A DNA stretch of 64,000 nucleotides, from assembly GCA_002104905.1 (NCBI GenBank), contig MCFE01000107.1, positions 105,372-169,371 on the forward strand, given 5' to 3'. Numbering within the stretch: position 1 is the stretch's first letter; every line of letters begins with the position of its first letter. The notes beneath the pieces are model-generated. The model saw only the letters and a program-made list of their open reading frames with translations. It searched no databases and had not been told where the DNA came from. This document shows, one piece after another, positions 10,186 through 22,394 of this stretch. Source of the stretch: Basidiobolus meristosporus CBS 931.73 (Eukaryota > Basidiobolomycota > Basidiobolomycetes > Basidiobolales > Basidiobolaceae). A program made the translations under genes and the position numbers.

Positions 10186-13100
10186 CTGTCACTCTCTGCA
10201 ATGTCTACTACTGCTATTACTGGAATTTTTCCCTCTGCTGAAAAGTTGGATGGATCTAACTACCAAGTGTGGAAGGTGAAGATGAAGATGCTGCTACAAG
10301 AAAGAGGCCTTTGGGATATTGTCATGGGAGAAGAATGCCCTCCTAACAACGTGGGAGAGGAAGCCTTAAAGTACCAGAAGAAAGAGCATAGTGCCTTTAA
10401 CTGCATTTGCCTTAATGTCAAGGACAAATTGCTAATTCAATGCTCAGGAGCAAAAACGGCAAAGAATGCCTGGAAAGAATTGGAAGACACCTACCAGTCA
10501 TGTTCAGCTGCCAAGAAAATGTACCTGAGACAAAAATTCTTTACTACAAAGATGCTGCCAGGAGAAGAAATGAAAAATCAAATTAACAGAATTACCCTGC
10601 TGGTAGATGAGATGGAATCTGTGGGCATACCAACTACTGATGAGGATGTGATAGTTACCATCCTGAATAGCCTGACTGACAAGTTTCAGGGCCTTGCATC
10701 AGCCCTAGAGTCCAGAACTGAAGATTTGACCTTAAATTATGTATATGGAAGGCTCCTGGATGAAGAATTAAGAAAATCAAGCGCCAATAAGAAGGAAGAA
10801 GAAAATGCTTTAATAGCAATGATAACCAACAAAGGAGGTACCCAAAACCCTACAAAGGCAACAGCAACCTGTTTTGTAACTACTCCAAAAGGAAAGGACA
10901 CACATCAGACCGCTGTCTCAAAAAGAAAGATAATCAGCAAAAGAAGCCTGAATATGGAAATGCTGCAACAACTGAAGATAGACTATTCATATCTGCACTA
11001 AATATGACCACAAACAAGGATTTACAGACGTGGTATATGGACTCTGCAGCTTCTCAACACTTTACACACCAAAAAGAACTTTTTACCCAATATCAAGAAA
11101 TTCCAATTAAGAAGGTTTTCATGGGTGACAATAGAACACTTGATGCAGTGGGAGAAGGAACTATCCAAGTAAACCTAAGTAGCAGTGAAGGAAGCCATAC
11201 ACTGACCTTTAAAGAAGTACTCTATGTACCAGAAATAGCCAAGAACCTACTCTCTGTAAGCAAGGCCACAGCAGAAGGACTCAGTTTCAGTTTTGACAAT
11301 TCTGGATGCAGGATCACTGATCAAAATGGTGCTCATATTGCTTTGGGCATCAGAGATCAGAATCTATACAAGTTGACTTACATTCCATCATATCTGGAAG
11401 CCAATATAAGTAACTTGAATGAAGAAACACCAATGCTTTGGCACAGGAGATTTGGACACATCAATTTTGATTATTTGTGTAAAATGATCAAAGATCAGCT
11501 AATTTCTGGAGTGAAAAATGATCCCCCAGCTAATTTGGAGCACTGTGAAGCCTGCATATATGGGAAACAAGCCAGACAACTGTTCAAGAGCTCTGGGTTA
11601 ATCAAAACTAAGAAAAAATTAGATCTAATTCACTCAGATCTGTGTGGACCTATGCAAAATTTATCCTTAGGCGGGATGAAGTATTTAATCACCTTTATTG
11701 ATGATTATACAAGATACACATGGGTCTACTTCATGGGGAGAAAGGAAGAAGCTCTGTCTAAGCTCTGGGAGTTTAAAGCTATGGTGGAGAGAGAAACTGG
11801 TGAAAAAATCAAGAAAATACACTCTGACAATGGTGGAGAATATACCGCAAAACTCTTCATCCACTTCTGCAAAATTCATGGGATAAAGCAAGAGACTACT
11901 GTACCATACTACCCACAGCAAAATGGAGTAGCAGAACAAGCTAACAGGCCAATAATTGATATGGCAAGATCTATGATCCATGATCAAAAATTATCCTATG
12001 ATTTTTGGGCGGAATCAGTTGCCACTGCTGTATACCTTAAAAATAGGAGTTATAACAGAATACTTTGTGAATCTACTCCATTGGAAGCATGGTATGGATA
12101 CAGACCAAGTGCAGAACATCTAAGAATATTTGGGTGCACAGCATATGCCAAAAAACTGGCCAGAAATCAATCAAAATTTGAGCCAAAAAGTGTAAAATGC
12201 ATATTTTTGGGCTACTTCAATGAGAGTGAGGCATACAGACTCTACAATACCAAAGCAAAGAAGCTGATCAAGTCCAGGGATGTGTTGTTTGATGAAAATA
12301 TAAAATTTTGACAAAAAATGACATCAGATGATGACAAAAATTTGATATCACGTCCACCAATTGTCAGGATTGAATCAGAGGAAAACAATGAAAATTCTTT
12401 CACTGCAGAGTACTCTACAACCGTGTTTCAGCCAGAATCAGTGCCCAGGAATATCCCAAAAGTGATCATTCCAGTATCAAATGCCTGGAGATCCAATTGG
12501 ACAAGAAATAGCCCAAATTACTATATTAATGGGGGTACAAACTTAGCCTATGCCTATTCAGTCCATATTGATGAGCACCAGACTGTAAAAGTGGCCCTAA
12601 ATAGCCCTCAGACAAAGTTTTGGAGATCTGCAATGACTGAGGAATATCAGGCCCTGATGGAAAATCAAACTTGGGACTTAGTCAAATTACCAATCAACCA
12701 AAAATCAATTGGATGCAGATGGGTCTTCAAGACAAAACACAAGGCTGATGGTACAATTGAAAGATACAAAGCAAGACTTGTAGCCAAATGATACTCTCAA
12801 ACAAAGGACTTGACTATACTGAGACCTTTGCACCGGTAGCCAAGTTTAATTCCATCAGATTAATATTGGCTATTGCAGCCAAATATGAGTTTTTTATTCA
12901 TCAAATGGAGGTAAAAACTGCATTTTTGAATGGAGAACTTGATGAGGACGTGTATATGAACCAGCCTGATGGGTTTGCTGAGCAAGATAACCCCCATTTG
13001 GTCTGCAAGCTTAAAATGTCACTATATGGTCTCAAACAATCACCAAGAGCCTGGAATTGCAAGATACATTCTTATTTGGAATCTTTGAGTTTCAAAAGGA

Positions 13101-14142
13101 GTAATGCTGACTATAGTATATACTATAAGCCAGATAGAGCAAATCCAGCTCTATTAGCTCTATAAGTGGATAATCTTATTATAGCCGCCAATAACCTAGA
13201 AACATTGGAAGAGACTAAATCCTGCCTATCTAAGGAGTTCAAGATGTCAAATCTAGGAGAACTTAGTTACTACTTAGGGATTAAGTTCTCCATAGACAGA
13301 AATACCCAGACTATCACCCTAAGTCAATCCAAGTATATTCAAGATATACTAAAGAAGTACAAAATGGAAGACTGTAAACCGGCAGCTACCCCAATGGAGA
13401 CAAACCTTAACTTGGTCAAAACTCAACCAAATCAAGAGAGCATGGTGCCATCTGAAAGCCCAGACCTTCCTTATCAATCTATGATTGGCAGTCTGATGTA
13501 TATCATGCTTGGAACATGTCCAGATATCTCATATCCAGTGGGAGTTGTCAGCCAACATAATCAGAATTATGGATCTGATCATATTGCAGCAGTTAAGCGG
13601 ATTTTTAGATACCTAAAAGGAACTGCTGATATCTGCTTAAGATATACTTATATGGATTCAGAACAGGATCTTGTGGGATACTCTGATGCTGATTGGGGAC
13701 AAAATTTGGAAGACAGAAGATCCACCACAGGATACACCTTTCTTTACTGTAAAGGAGCAATTTCATGGAATTCAAGAAAGCAACCAACCGTAGCACTTTC
13801 TACTACAGAGGCAGAGTATATGGCAGCCTGTGAAGCTACAAAAGAAGCAATGTGGTTAAGAAAGCTCTTTACAGATTTAGGCCTATGTCAAAAAACCCCT
13901 GTTACTTTATTTTAAGATAAGCAAGGATGTATACAATTAGGTAAAATCCAACTTTTCATGCTAGAACCAAGCACATAGATATTAGACATCATTTCATACA
14001 AGAAGCTATAGAGAATAACTCAGTTAGCTTAGTTTACTGTCCTACAGATGAAATGATTGCAGACATATTTACCAAACCATTAGCTAGAGACAAGTTTGAA
14101 TATCTTAGGTCAAAATTAGGACTAGTCAGTATGAACATTTAG
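10174..14142 (+). pseudogene. Copia gag-pol polyprotein, multiply broken
   Basis: Gag starts at 10174 (or the next ATG, 10201) and holds the capsid-like region with KLDGSNYQVW. One A is missing near 10813 relative to the intact copy at 23606-25609, which throws the CCHC knuckle out of frame. Protease (11004 on) reads WYMDSAASQHF, so the catalytic DSG is altered. Integrase (about 11430-12100) keeps its HHCC region, FIDDYTRY, SDNGGEY and NGVAEQAN. Further lesions are a stop at 12309, TGA at 12788 inside VAKG, TAA in the RT box at 13163, a stop at 13913 and a 1-bp deletion soon after. RNase H shows SDADWG and STTEAEY. The original frame ends at 14140-14142. Confidence 0.93.
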
Positions 14143-14144
14143 CT

Positions 14145-14153
14145 GAGTGAGAG
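14145..14153 (+). other. Polypurine tract
   Basis: GAGTGAGAG directly precedes the 3' LTR. The same site reads GAGTGGGAG before the LTR at 43415. It would prime plus-strand DNA synthesis. Confidence 0.7.
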
Positions 14154-14502
14154 TGTTGTAAAAATTTGGAATTCCACCTAAATATTCACCTAACTTAGTC
14201 ACTTAGATCATTACCTTCAAATTCTAGAGAATACTGACCAAATTCCTTGTTGGGATTCACTTAGAATATTTTCACCAAAATACCAGGTACCCAGAACATG
14301 AAAATTCTCAAAGTTGTCCAAACAGCCCCAAACTTTGCACACATGCTCTTGGGATCTTCCTCAACCTATCCTACTTGTTTGTAATGCCAAGACCAGGTAA
14401 AAGTATAAATACTACTTTTACATTCAATAAATCATTAAGTGAAAACCACAAAATCTACCTGTTCTCCAAATCACTTCCAATATCTCCAAGACTCTTACAA
14501 CA
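14154..14502 (+). repeat. 3' LTR
   Basis: 349 bp, differing from the 5' LTR at 9 positions, all transitions (for example C/T at LTR position 14 and A/G near the centre). Confidence 0.95.
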
Positions 14503-14507
14503 TTTTT

Positions 14508-15871
14508 CTGGTTCAAAGTTTCAAATGCAATTTTTGATGGAAGAAATGGGCTGCCTATTACCTTATTTGGAACAGAGACTAGTTGGCCCAGTCTCCTCCA
14601 GGAGAACCTGTTTGCCTGCCTGCCCACCCATCAGCTTCCAATAGCAGTATTGAGAAATGTCAATCTTGCAAAACTTGGTACTCAGCTGATATATTGATGG
14701 TACTGTGCTGGCCTTTTCTGAAATTTTTTTCTTATAAGTCAGCCAAAAATAGATGCACCAGTGTATCATTCATTGGGGAGAAGACCAAGTATAGTACAAG
14801 AAATGCCCAGTCAAAGTAACAGTAAATGACTTGGTAGTGATAAAGCTCATGGTAAAGAGAAAAGGGTCTACCTAAGCCAGAGACATGGATGCATAAGAAA
14901 AAGCTGGAGTTCTCACCAGTTGATGCTACTTGCCATGAGCCCACCAAATTCCAGCATAGTCAAGAAGATTTACCAATAAGACAAAAGCTGCTTTCTCAAG
15001 AGTTGGAAGCACAGCCAGTTGAGCAACACTTCTGTGAGGTAGTTGAGTTTGCAGAGAAAAGCAATTTGTCTACCACTGCCTCCACATCATCCATTATAGA
15101 CAGAGTGGAGATCCTACTGACAGACAAAGCAGTACATCAAGAACTCAAAGACTATGAAAGTGCCTACAGTGGAGTTTTGTAATGTTGATAGGCATACCAA
15201 GTGGTTGCAGCACTTCTTCAAGAGCAGTGCTCAAGAAAATGCACTTGAATATTGCAAGTATTTATTGCAAATACTAGCAGATGAGGTGCTAGACCTTGCA
15301 GTGCAGGCTGAAGACCAGGATGTATGGGAGCCAGTGAATGAATAGTGGCATAAAGCTGCAGGGTTTCCACCAAAGTCATGGGCAAAGAGCATTACAGTGG
15401 AACTATCTATGGAATTATAGATTTTAATGGAGTTACTTGTCAAGCATGGGGTTGAGCTTAATGTTAGTGTTGGATATAGGGACTTTTATATGTCAATGCA
15501 ACAGGCAGTTAAGGTACAATTGAAGTTTCAACAGAAATAAATCAATATGTATGCATGAAATGTAAGATGATCATTTGAGTCAGGAAGTAAGGAAAGTGGG
15601 AAAGAGGCTATAGCCAATCAACATACAGAAATGCAGAAGGTAATTGAGTGTCCAGGATCAGAAAGCAAGAGAATTGGCAGAGGACCAATCAAAAGCCACT
15701 TATATCTTGCAAAGAAGTTTTTAACCAAGTTTTTTGTGAAATCTGGGGTGCAATGATTTTTCAACAGTCTTTGCATGTTGTTTTGATGGGATCAACACCA
15801 CTCCGTCATCGGACTTTAATTTTGCAAAAGCCTTTCAATGTGATCATCCCAATTACTTCTCATAGGGATTA
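14508..15871 (+). repeat. R2 repeat copy (longest in the window)
   Basis: The region contains open frames at 14889-15182 and 15154-15345, the second sharing the DEVLDLAV and QEN.. pattern with the reverse copy at 9257-9042. The 3' part (15361-15871) parallels 43860-44395 in order, including 'gatcagaaag..agaattggcagag' and a terminal block near 15840. It ends where a minus-strand copia RNase H fragment starts. No known family is assigned. Confidence 0.55.
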
Positions 15872-18800
15872 AAGAATGGTATATCCTGTTGTTTGTCAGC
15901 TGTCTTTTGAATTCTGTCCCAATCAGCATCCAAGTATTCCACAAGATCTTGATCTGAGCTCTGATGAGCTACCTTAACTGGACATCAGCAGTCTATGTAG
16001 GCTTCTAAAAATTTGCTCAATTGCTGTAATATGCTCAGATGCACAGCTCTAATTATGCTGGCTTACAACTCCTACTGAATTTGAAATTTCTGGAAGTGTT
16101 CTAAGTATGATATACATCAAACTGCCAGTCATAGATTGGTAAGAGCATTCAGGGCTTTCAGATAGCATCAAGCTCTCATCATTTGCTTGAGCTTTGACTA
16201 AGCTATAGCTTGCCTCCATTGAAGTAGCTACCTGACTACAATCTTCCATATGGTTCTTCCTAACTATATCTTTAGCATACTTGGACTGGCTAAGGATGAT
16301 AGTCTGGACACTTCTGTCAGTGGAGAACTTTATCCCTAAGTAGCAATTGAGCTCTCCTGGATCAGGCATTCTGGACTTCTTTAATAGGCATGATTTAGTG
16401 TCTTTTAATGTGTCTTAATTATTAGTGGATATAACAAGATCATATACATGTAGAGCTAATAGAGCTGGATTTGCTCTGTCTGACCTACAATAGATGCTAT
16501 TGGCAGCATTACTTCATTGGAAACTCAAAGATTCCAACTAAGAATTTAACTTGCAACTCAAGGCTCATAGTGAGAATTTGAGACCATATAGATTTTTTAG
16601 TCTTGTGGACCAAATATGGGGTGTCTTGGTCAGCAAATCCATCAAGTTAGCCCATGTTTATGTCATCATGAAGTTCCTCAATTAAAATGTAGCTTTATAT
16701 CCATTTGATGTATTAAAAAACTTATATTTGACTGCAACAGCCAATATTATTTTGATGGAATTAAACTTGGCTACCTGTGCATAGGTCTCAGTATAGTCAA
16801 GTCATTTTATTTCTGATTAATCTTTGTTCACAGGTCTTGCTCTTTATCTTTTAGTTTTGCCATCCCCCTTAAATGTGGCCCTGAGATCCCATCTGTATCC
16901 AATTGGTTTTTGATTGATTGATATTTGGACTATGTTCTAAGCATGATTTTCCATAAGGGCCTGATACTCCTCAGTCATTGCAGATCTCTCAATCTTCATA
17001 TTAGGGCTATTTAGGGCTTCTTTTACAATTTGGGATTCATCTATATGGCTACATCTGAGATACACAGCTATAGTAACTGATTCAGCCCAAAAATCATGGG
17101 ATAATTTTGATCAGGATTCATAGATCTTGCCATATAAAATATTGCTCTATATGCATGTTCTGCCACTCCATTTTGCTGTGGGGAGTATGTTACAATAGTC
17201 TCCTGCTTTATCCAATGAATTTTGCAGAAGTGGGTGAAGAGTTTTGAGCTAAATTCTCAACCATTGACAGAGTGTATTTTCATGACTTTTCCACCAGTTT
17301 CTCTCTCCACCATGACTTTAAGCTCTCCAAGCCCAGACAGGGCTTTTTCCTTTCTTTCCCAGAAGTGATCCCAAAAGTATCTTGTACAATCATCAACAAA
17401 AGTGCTCAAATACTTCATCCTTCCTGAGGGTATATTTTGCATAGGTTCACACAGATCTGGGCAAACTAAATTTAGCTTTTCTCAGTTTTAATTGACACAG
17501 AGTGCTTGAAGAGCTGTCTGGCTTGTTTTCCATATATACAGGCTTCACAGTGCTTCAAATCTATTGGGGGAGCAGATTTTACTCAGGAAATTGGTTGATC
17601 TTTGATCATTTTGCACAAAGAATGAAAATTGAGGTGTCCAAGACTCCTGTTGCAAAGTATAGATACTTGTTCATTTAAGTTGCATATATTGGCTTCCATA
17701 TATGATGGAATATAGGTTAACTTGTGTAGACCTTGATCTCTGATACCCAAAGCAATATGGGCTTCATTTGGATCAGGGATCCTACTTCCAGAATTGTCAA
17801 ACTGCAACAGAGTCCTTCATCGGCGGTTCTTCTGAAAGATAGATGGTTCTTGGTTATTTCTGGTACATGGAGTACTTCATTGAAGGTAAGTGTGTAGCTT
17901 CTCTTGCCACTTCTATGACTTATTTGGAGAGCTCCTTCTTCCACTGCATCAAGTGATCTATTGTCACCTATGTAAACCTTCTTAATTGGAATTTGTAGAT
18001 ATTAGACTTGTTCCATCATTCCAGCTGATCATAGTGCCTAATAGTGCCATAGCATGCCAGATGGTGCCTGATCATGCCACAGAGTGCCTGATGGTGCCAT
18101 ACAGTGTCAATTTGGGATCAAAATTGACATGCATATTACCATAAAATATCAAATTAATAACAAAAAATTCAGCACTCTCTGGCACTATGATCAATAGTAC
18201 AATGGAACAGGTCTATTGGGTAAGAAGATCTTATTGATTTGTAAAGTATTAAGATGCTCCAAATTCAATATACCAGTCTGAGAATCCTTATTTGTGGTTC
18301 TATTTAGTGCAGATGTGAATAGTCTATCTTTAGTTGTTGCAGCACTTCCATTTTCAAGCTTTTTCTGCTAATTATCTTCCTATCAGGAGGCACTGGTATG
18401 ATGTGTGTCCTTTCCTTTTGCTTCAGTTGCAAAAAGGTTGCTATTGGCTTGATAGGGTCTTGAGTACCTTCTTTACTGGTTATTGTTGACTATTAAAGCA
18501 TTTTTTTGTTTCTTCTTACTGGCACTTGATTTCTTGAATTTTCATCCTGGAGCCCTACAAAGATGTAATTTAGGGTCAATTGTCAGTTTTGTACTCTGGG
18601 GCTGATACACAGCCCCAAACCTGTCTGTCAGGCTATGCAGGATAGCAAGAATTACATTCTCATATGAAGCTGGTGCACCCACATATTGCATCTGATCAAC
18701 CAACAGGGTGACTCTATTCAAAGATTTTTCATTACTTGTCCTTGAAGCATATTTATGGTCAGGAATTCTGTCTCAGATATCTTTTCTTAGCTGCTGAAGA

Positions 18801-18892
18801 TGGCCAGTAGATATTGTTTGATGACTTCCAGGTACTTTTGGCACTTTTGCTTTGGAGCATTGTATTTGCAATATGTCTCTATTGTTAACATT
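15872..18892 (-). mobile_element. Decayed copia copy (RNase H to gag), truncated at both ends
   Basis: On the minus strand the order is gag remnant (18892-18430), protease region (18340-17800), integrase (17800-17050; the core piece 17442-17257 has a FVDDCTRY-like start), linker, RT (about 16900-16050) and a truncated RNase H ending at 15872. All frames are broken. It carries the 211-bp TIR insert at 18004-18214. Both ends abut R2 sequence. Confidence 0.8.
18004..18214. mobile_element. 211-bp MITE-like TIR element
   Basis: An insertion in the copia protease region, absent from the other copies. It starts AGACTTGTTCCA and ends TGGAACAGGTCT, so the 12-bp terminal inverted repeats differ at one base. 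The flanks are a 3-bp direct repeat ATT (18001-18003 and 18215-18217), and removing the insert and one ATT restores the copia reading 'gatattggg'. The TIR similarity extends imperfectly to about 45 bp ('tgatcatagtgcc' on both arms), and the interior has repeated GTGCC words. Superfamily is unassigned. Confidence 0.8.
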
Positions 18893-19010
18893 GTGTGAAA
18901 AAATTTGATTATCTCATTGAAAGGCTACCACAAGACTTTAATCCCATGACTAAGAGATATTGATGCAATGTGGACACCATGCAAAGACTATAAATATTAT
19001 ATTTATATCT
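18893..19010 (-). repeat. R2 repeat fragment (3' end, minus strand)
   Basis: This is the reverse complement of the R2 terminal block seen at 690-827 ('tgattatctcattgaaaggc' and 'accatgcaaagact'). It joins copia gag at the same gag position as the copy at 828. Confidence 0.65.
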
Positions 19011-19867
19011 GTTAGTCAGATCTTTTACTTTGTCTCCTGGCAGTATCTTTATAGTGAAGAATTTTTGTCTCAGATATATTTTATGTGTGCTGGCTGGGTA
19101 TTTCTGCTAATTAAATTTTTCATTTCTTCTCCTGTCAGCATCTTTGTAGTAAGAAGTTTTGGTCTCAGATACACTTTCTTAGAAGCTGAACATGGCTGGT
19201 ATGTGTCTTCTAGTGCCTTCAAGGCATTCTTGGCCACTTTTGCTCCTGAGTATTGAATTAGCAATTTGTCTTTAACATACAGGCAAATGCAGCTAAGGCA
19301 CTTTGTTCTTTCTTCTGGTACTTTGAGGCATCCTCTCCCATGTTTTTAGCAGGGCATTCTTCATTTATGATACTATCCCAAAGGCATCTGTCTTATAGCA
19401 GCATCTTCATCTTCACCTTTGGTGCTTGGTGGTCACATCAATCCAGCTTTCCAGCAGTGGGAAAATTCCTGTATTAGCAATAGTAGACATTGCAGAAAGT
19501 GACAGCTTGGGGCTCAGAACCTACAGGAAGAGTCTTGTAAATATTGGAAGTGATTGGGAGAGCCAGTATATTATGTGGTTTTCACTTAATGATTTATGAA
19601 GTATAAATAGTACTTATACTTTTGGTAAAATAATGAAAACAGATGCTGAGAGCTTGCTTAGGGAGGTCCTTAGAATATGTGTGCAAAGTTTGGTCACTTC
19701 TGGACAACAATTAGAGAGGTTATGATCTATGTACCTGATGACATGGTGAGGCTATTCTAAGTAAATACCAACCATAAATTTGGTCTGGACAGGATGCTGA
19801 GCACAGAATAAGTTCTATGTAACTATGGTAGAATGAATATTCAAGTAACAACATAATATTAGCAACA
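19011..19867 (-). mobile_element. Copia gag fragment with degenerate 5' LTR
   Basis: Minus-strand gag remnants (19505-19011), including one short internal duplication of the 'cagcatctttgtagt' region, are followed by a degraded primer-binding site (19506-19521) and an LTR of about 346 bp (19522-19867) whose ends have lost the perfect inverted repeat. Confidence 0.75.
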
Positions 19868-21117
19868 TTTTACTCACCAAATGGATGTAAATATTTCATT
19901 TTTCAATACAGGACTTAAAGAGAATGCATATATGTACCAGCCTGATAGGATTTCTGACCAAGATTGCCCCCATTTTGTTGGCAAGCTTAAAAGTTCTCTA
20001 CATGTGTCAGATAATCACCCAGAGCCTGGAATTGCAAGACAGATTCATATTTGGAATCCTTCAGTATCCAAAGAAGCACTGCTGACTATAATATCTTCTA
20101 TAAGCCAGATACAACAAATCTAGCTCTGTTGACTCTATATGTGGATAGTCTTGTTGTAGCTACTAATAACCAAGGAACCCTTGAAGTGACTAAATTTAGC
20201 CTCTCTAAGGAGTTGAAGATATCCAATCTAGGAGAACTCAGCTACCACTTAGTGAAAAAGTTCTTGATAGACAGAAGTACCCAGACTATGACCCTAATCC
20301 AGTCCAGGTATGTTCAACATATACCTATAAGGTACCAAATGGAAGAATTACAACCTGCAAATGCCCCAGAGGAGATAAACTTAATTTGGTCAAAACCCAG
20401 CCAGTTCAGAAGAGCTTGGTACCATTTGATAGCCCAGAATTCAGTTACTAAACTATAGCCAGCAGTCAGATATGAGATGCTTGAAACACTTTCAGAAATC
20501 TCATATTCAGTGGGAGTTGGTAGCCCACACAATGAAACTATGAATCTGATCATATTGCAATAATTAAGTAGACTTTTAGAAATCTGAGAGGAACAGCTGA
20601 AATCTGTTCTAGGTATACCCATAAGGACTGAGAGTGGGATCTTGTTGGATACTCTGATGCTAATTAGGGATAAGCTTCAGAAGGCAAAAGATCCACAACA
20701 GGACACACCTTTCCTTACTGCCAAAGTGCAATTTCATAGAATTCAAGAAAGCAACCAACCATAGCACTTTTCACCACAGAGGCAGGGTGTATGGCAGCCT
20801 GTGAAGCTACAAAAGTAGCCATGTGGTTAAGGAAGCTTGTTACAAATTTAGGCTTATGTCAAAAAATGCCTACTACTTTATTTCAAAATATTCAAGAATA
20901 TATACAATTAGGTAGAAATCAAACTTTTCATGCTGGAACTAAGCACATAGAGATTAGACATTATTTCATACATGAAGCTATAGAGAATAACACAGCTAGC
21001 TTAGCTTACTGTCCTTCAGATGAGATGATTACAGTCATATATACCAAATAAGTTGGCTAAAGACAATTTTGAGTATTTTAGGTCAAAACTAGGACTAGTC
21101 AGTATGAGCATTTAGCT
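19868..21117 (+). mobile_element. Copia RT-RNase H-3' end fragment
   Basis: The plus-strand piece begins within reverse transcriptase (19881) and carries a degenerate RT box YVDS near 20135. It passes through broken RNase H (20640-20880) and ends with the family's C-terminal SKLGLVSM-type sequence at about 21115. It is truncated 5' by the LTR at 19522-19867. Confidence 0.75.
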
Positions 21118-21129
21118 GAGTGGGATTAT

Positions 21130-21838
21130 GGTGCTTTTTATTGCAGCAGCAAAATACATTACCACCTGAGAGACTACAAATGAAGCAATTTGGTTGAGAA
21201 AGCCCCTTAAACATCTAGGCTTATATTATAAAGCCCCAATTACATTGTTTCAAGATAATCAAGGACTTATGCAATCAGGTATAACTCCAACTTTGATTGC
21301 TAGAGCTAAGCACATAGATATTGGTCATCATTCCATAAGTAAAGCTACAGACACTAGCCTAGTTAGCTTAATGTACTACTTTATAGATGTTATGATTGCA
21401 GAAATACCTACCAAAGTATTAGCTAGAGAAAAATTTGAATATCTCAGATGATAATCAGGATTAGTTATTAAGAATACCTATTTGAGTAGGAGTGTGGTGA
21501 AGGTTTGAAATTTCACCTAAATATTCATCCAGTTTATTAACTTGGAGTGTTACCTATAAATCCCAGAGAATACTGGTCAAATTCCTTGTTGTATTTACCT
21601 AGACCAGCCTTGCAAAAACTTCAGGTACTCAGAGCATGCAAGTTTTTATAGCTGGCAAAACAGCCCCACACTTTGTGGACTTGTTTTTGTAATCCTCCTG
21701 AGCATACTTTATGTACTTGTGCCACCAAATCTAGGCCAAAGTATAAATACCACCTTGACATTCAAGCAATAATAAAGTGGAAAACATACATTCTACATAT
21801 TCTCAAATCACTGCCATATTTCCAAAACTCTTGCAGCA
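21130..21838 (+). mobile_element. Copia RNase H tail plus degenerate LTR
   Basis: A second, independent RNase H-to-end fragment (21130-21475) leads into an LTR of about 346 bp (21493-21838). A corrupted primer-binding-site-like 'gatataaggctctaag' follows, so the LTR may once have served as a 5' LTR of a neighbouring copy. Confidence 0.65.
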
Positions 21839-21894
21839 GATATAAGGCTCTAAGGCTTGTCTATCAAGCTACTCAGAATTGCAATTCCATTAGC

Positions 21895-22047
21895 AGCTTG
21901 TATTCCCACAGATTCCCCTGCATATACCAGCAGGGTAGTTTAGTTGATTGTATACTTCATTTCATATGCCAGAAGCATATTTTCAGTACAAAATATTGGT
22001 ATGAGATACATTTTCTTAGCCACTGGATATAATTGGTCTGTATTTTC
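21895..22047 (-). mobile_element. Copia gag fragment
   Basis: A minus-strand gag remnant that aligns to 25150-25300 of the intact frame. It ends directly at the LTR starting at 22048. Confidence 0.6.
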
Positions 22048-22394
22048 TGTTGTAAAAGTCTTGGTGATATTAGAAGTGATGAGGAAAGCAAGTAGATTAT
22101 GTGGTTTTCACCTGATGATTTATGAATGCAAAAGTAGTATTTATACTTTGACATAGTCCTGCCATAGCAAACACATACAATAGATCAGGAAGGTCCCAAG
22201 AGCATGTGTGCAAAGCTTGGGCCTGTTTGGGTAACTTTTAGAATTTTCATGCTCTGGATACCTGATACTCTGGTGAGAATATTTGAGGTAAATCCCAACA
22301 AGGAATTTGGTGAGTATTCTCTAGGATATGACAGTTATGATCTAAGTGACTGAGTTAGTTGAGTATTCAGGTGGAACTAAAAACTTCCAAAACA
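22048..22394 (-). repeat. LTR, divergent subtype
   Basis: This LTR of about 347 bp begins TGTTGTAAAAGTC and is followed by the reversed purine tract (ctcccactgag). It carries the 'catagtcctgccata' variant also present in the first half of the LTR at 7557. Confidence 0.8.

Larger units (their letters stand above)
9821..14502 (+). mobile_element. Structurally complete Ty1/copia element
   Basis: A 4682-bp plus-strand element with two 349-bp LTRs, the 5-bp target duplication TTTTT (9816-9820 and 14503-14507), a primer-binding site abutting the 5' LTR and a purine tract abutting the 3' LTR. Its order is gag, protease, integrase, RT, RNase H, which defines Ty1/copia. The LTRs differ at 9 positions, all transitions, so insertion was fairly recent. 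It is nevertheless dead: a gag frameshift near 10813, a protease DSAA in place of DSGA, several stops and an RT box reading *VDN instead of YVDD. Confidence 0.95.
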
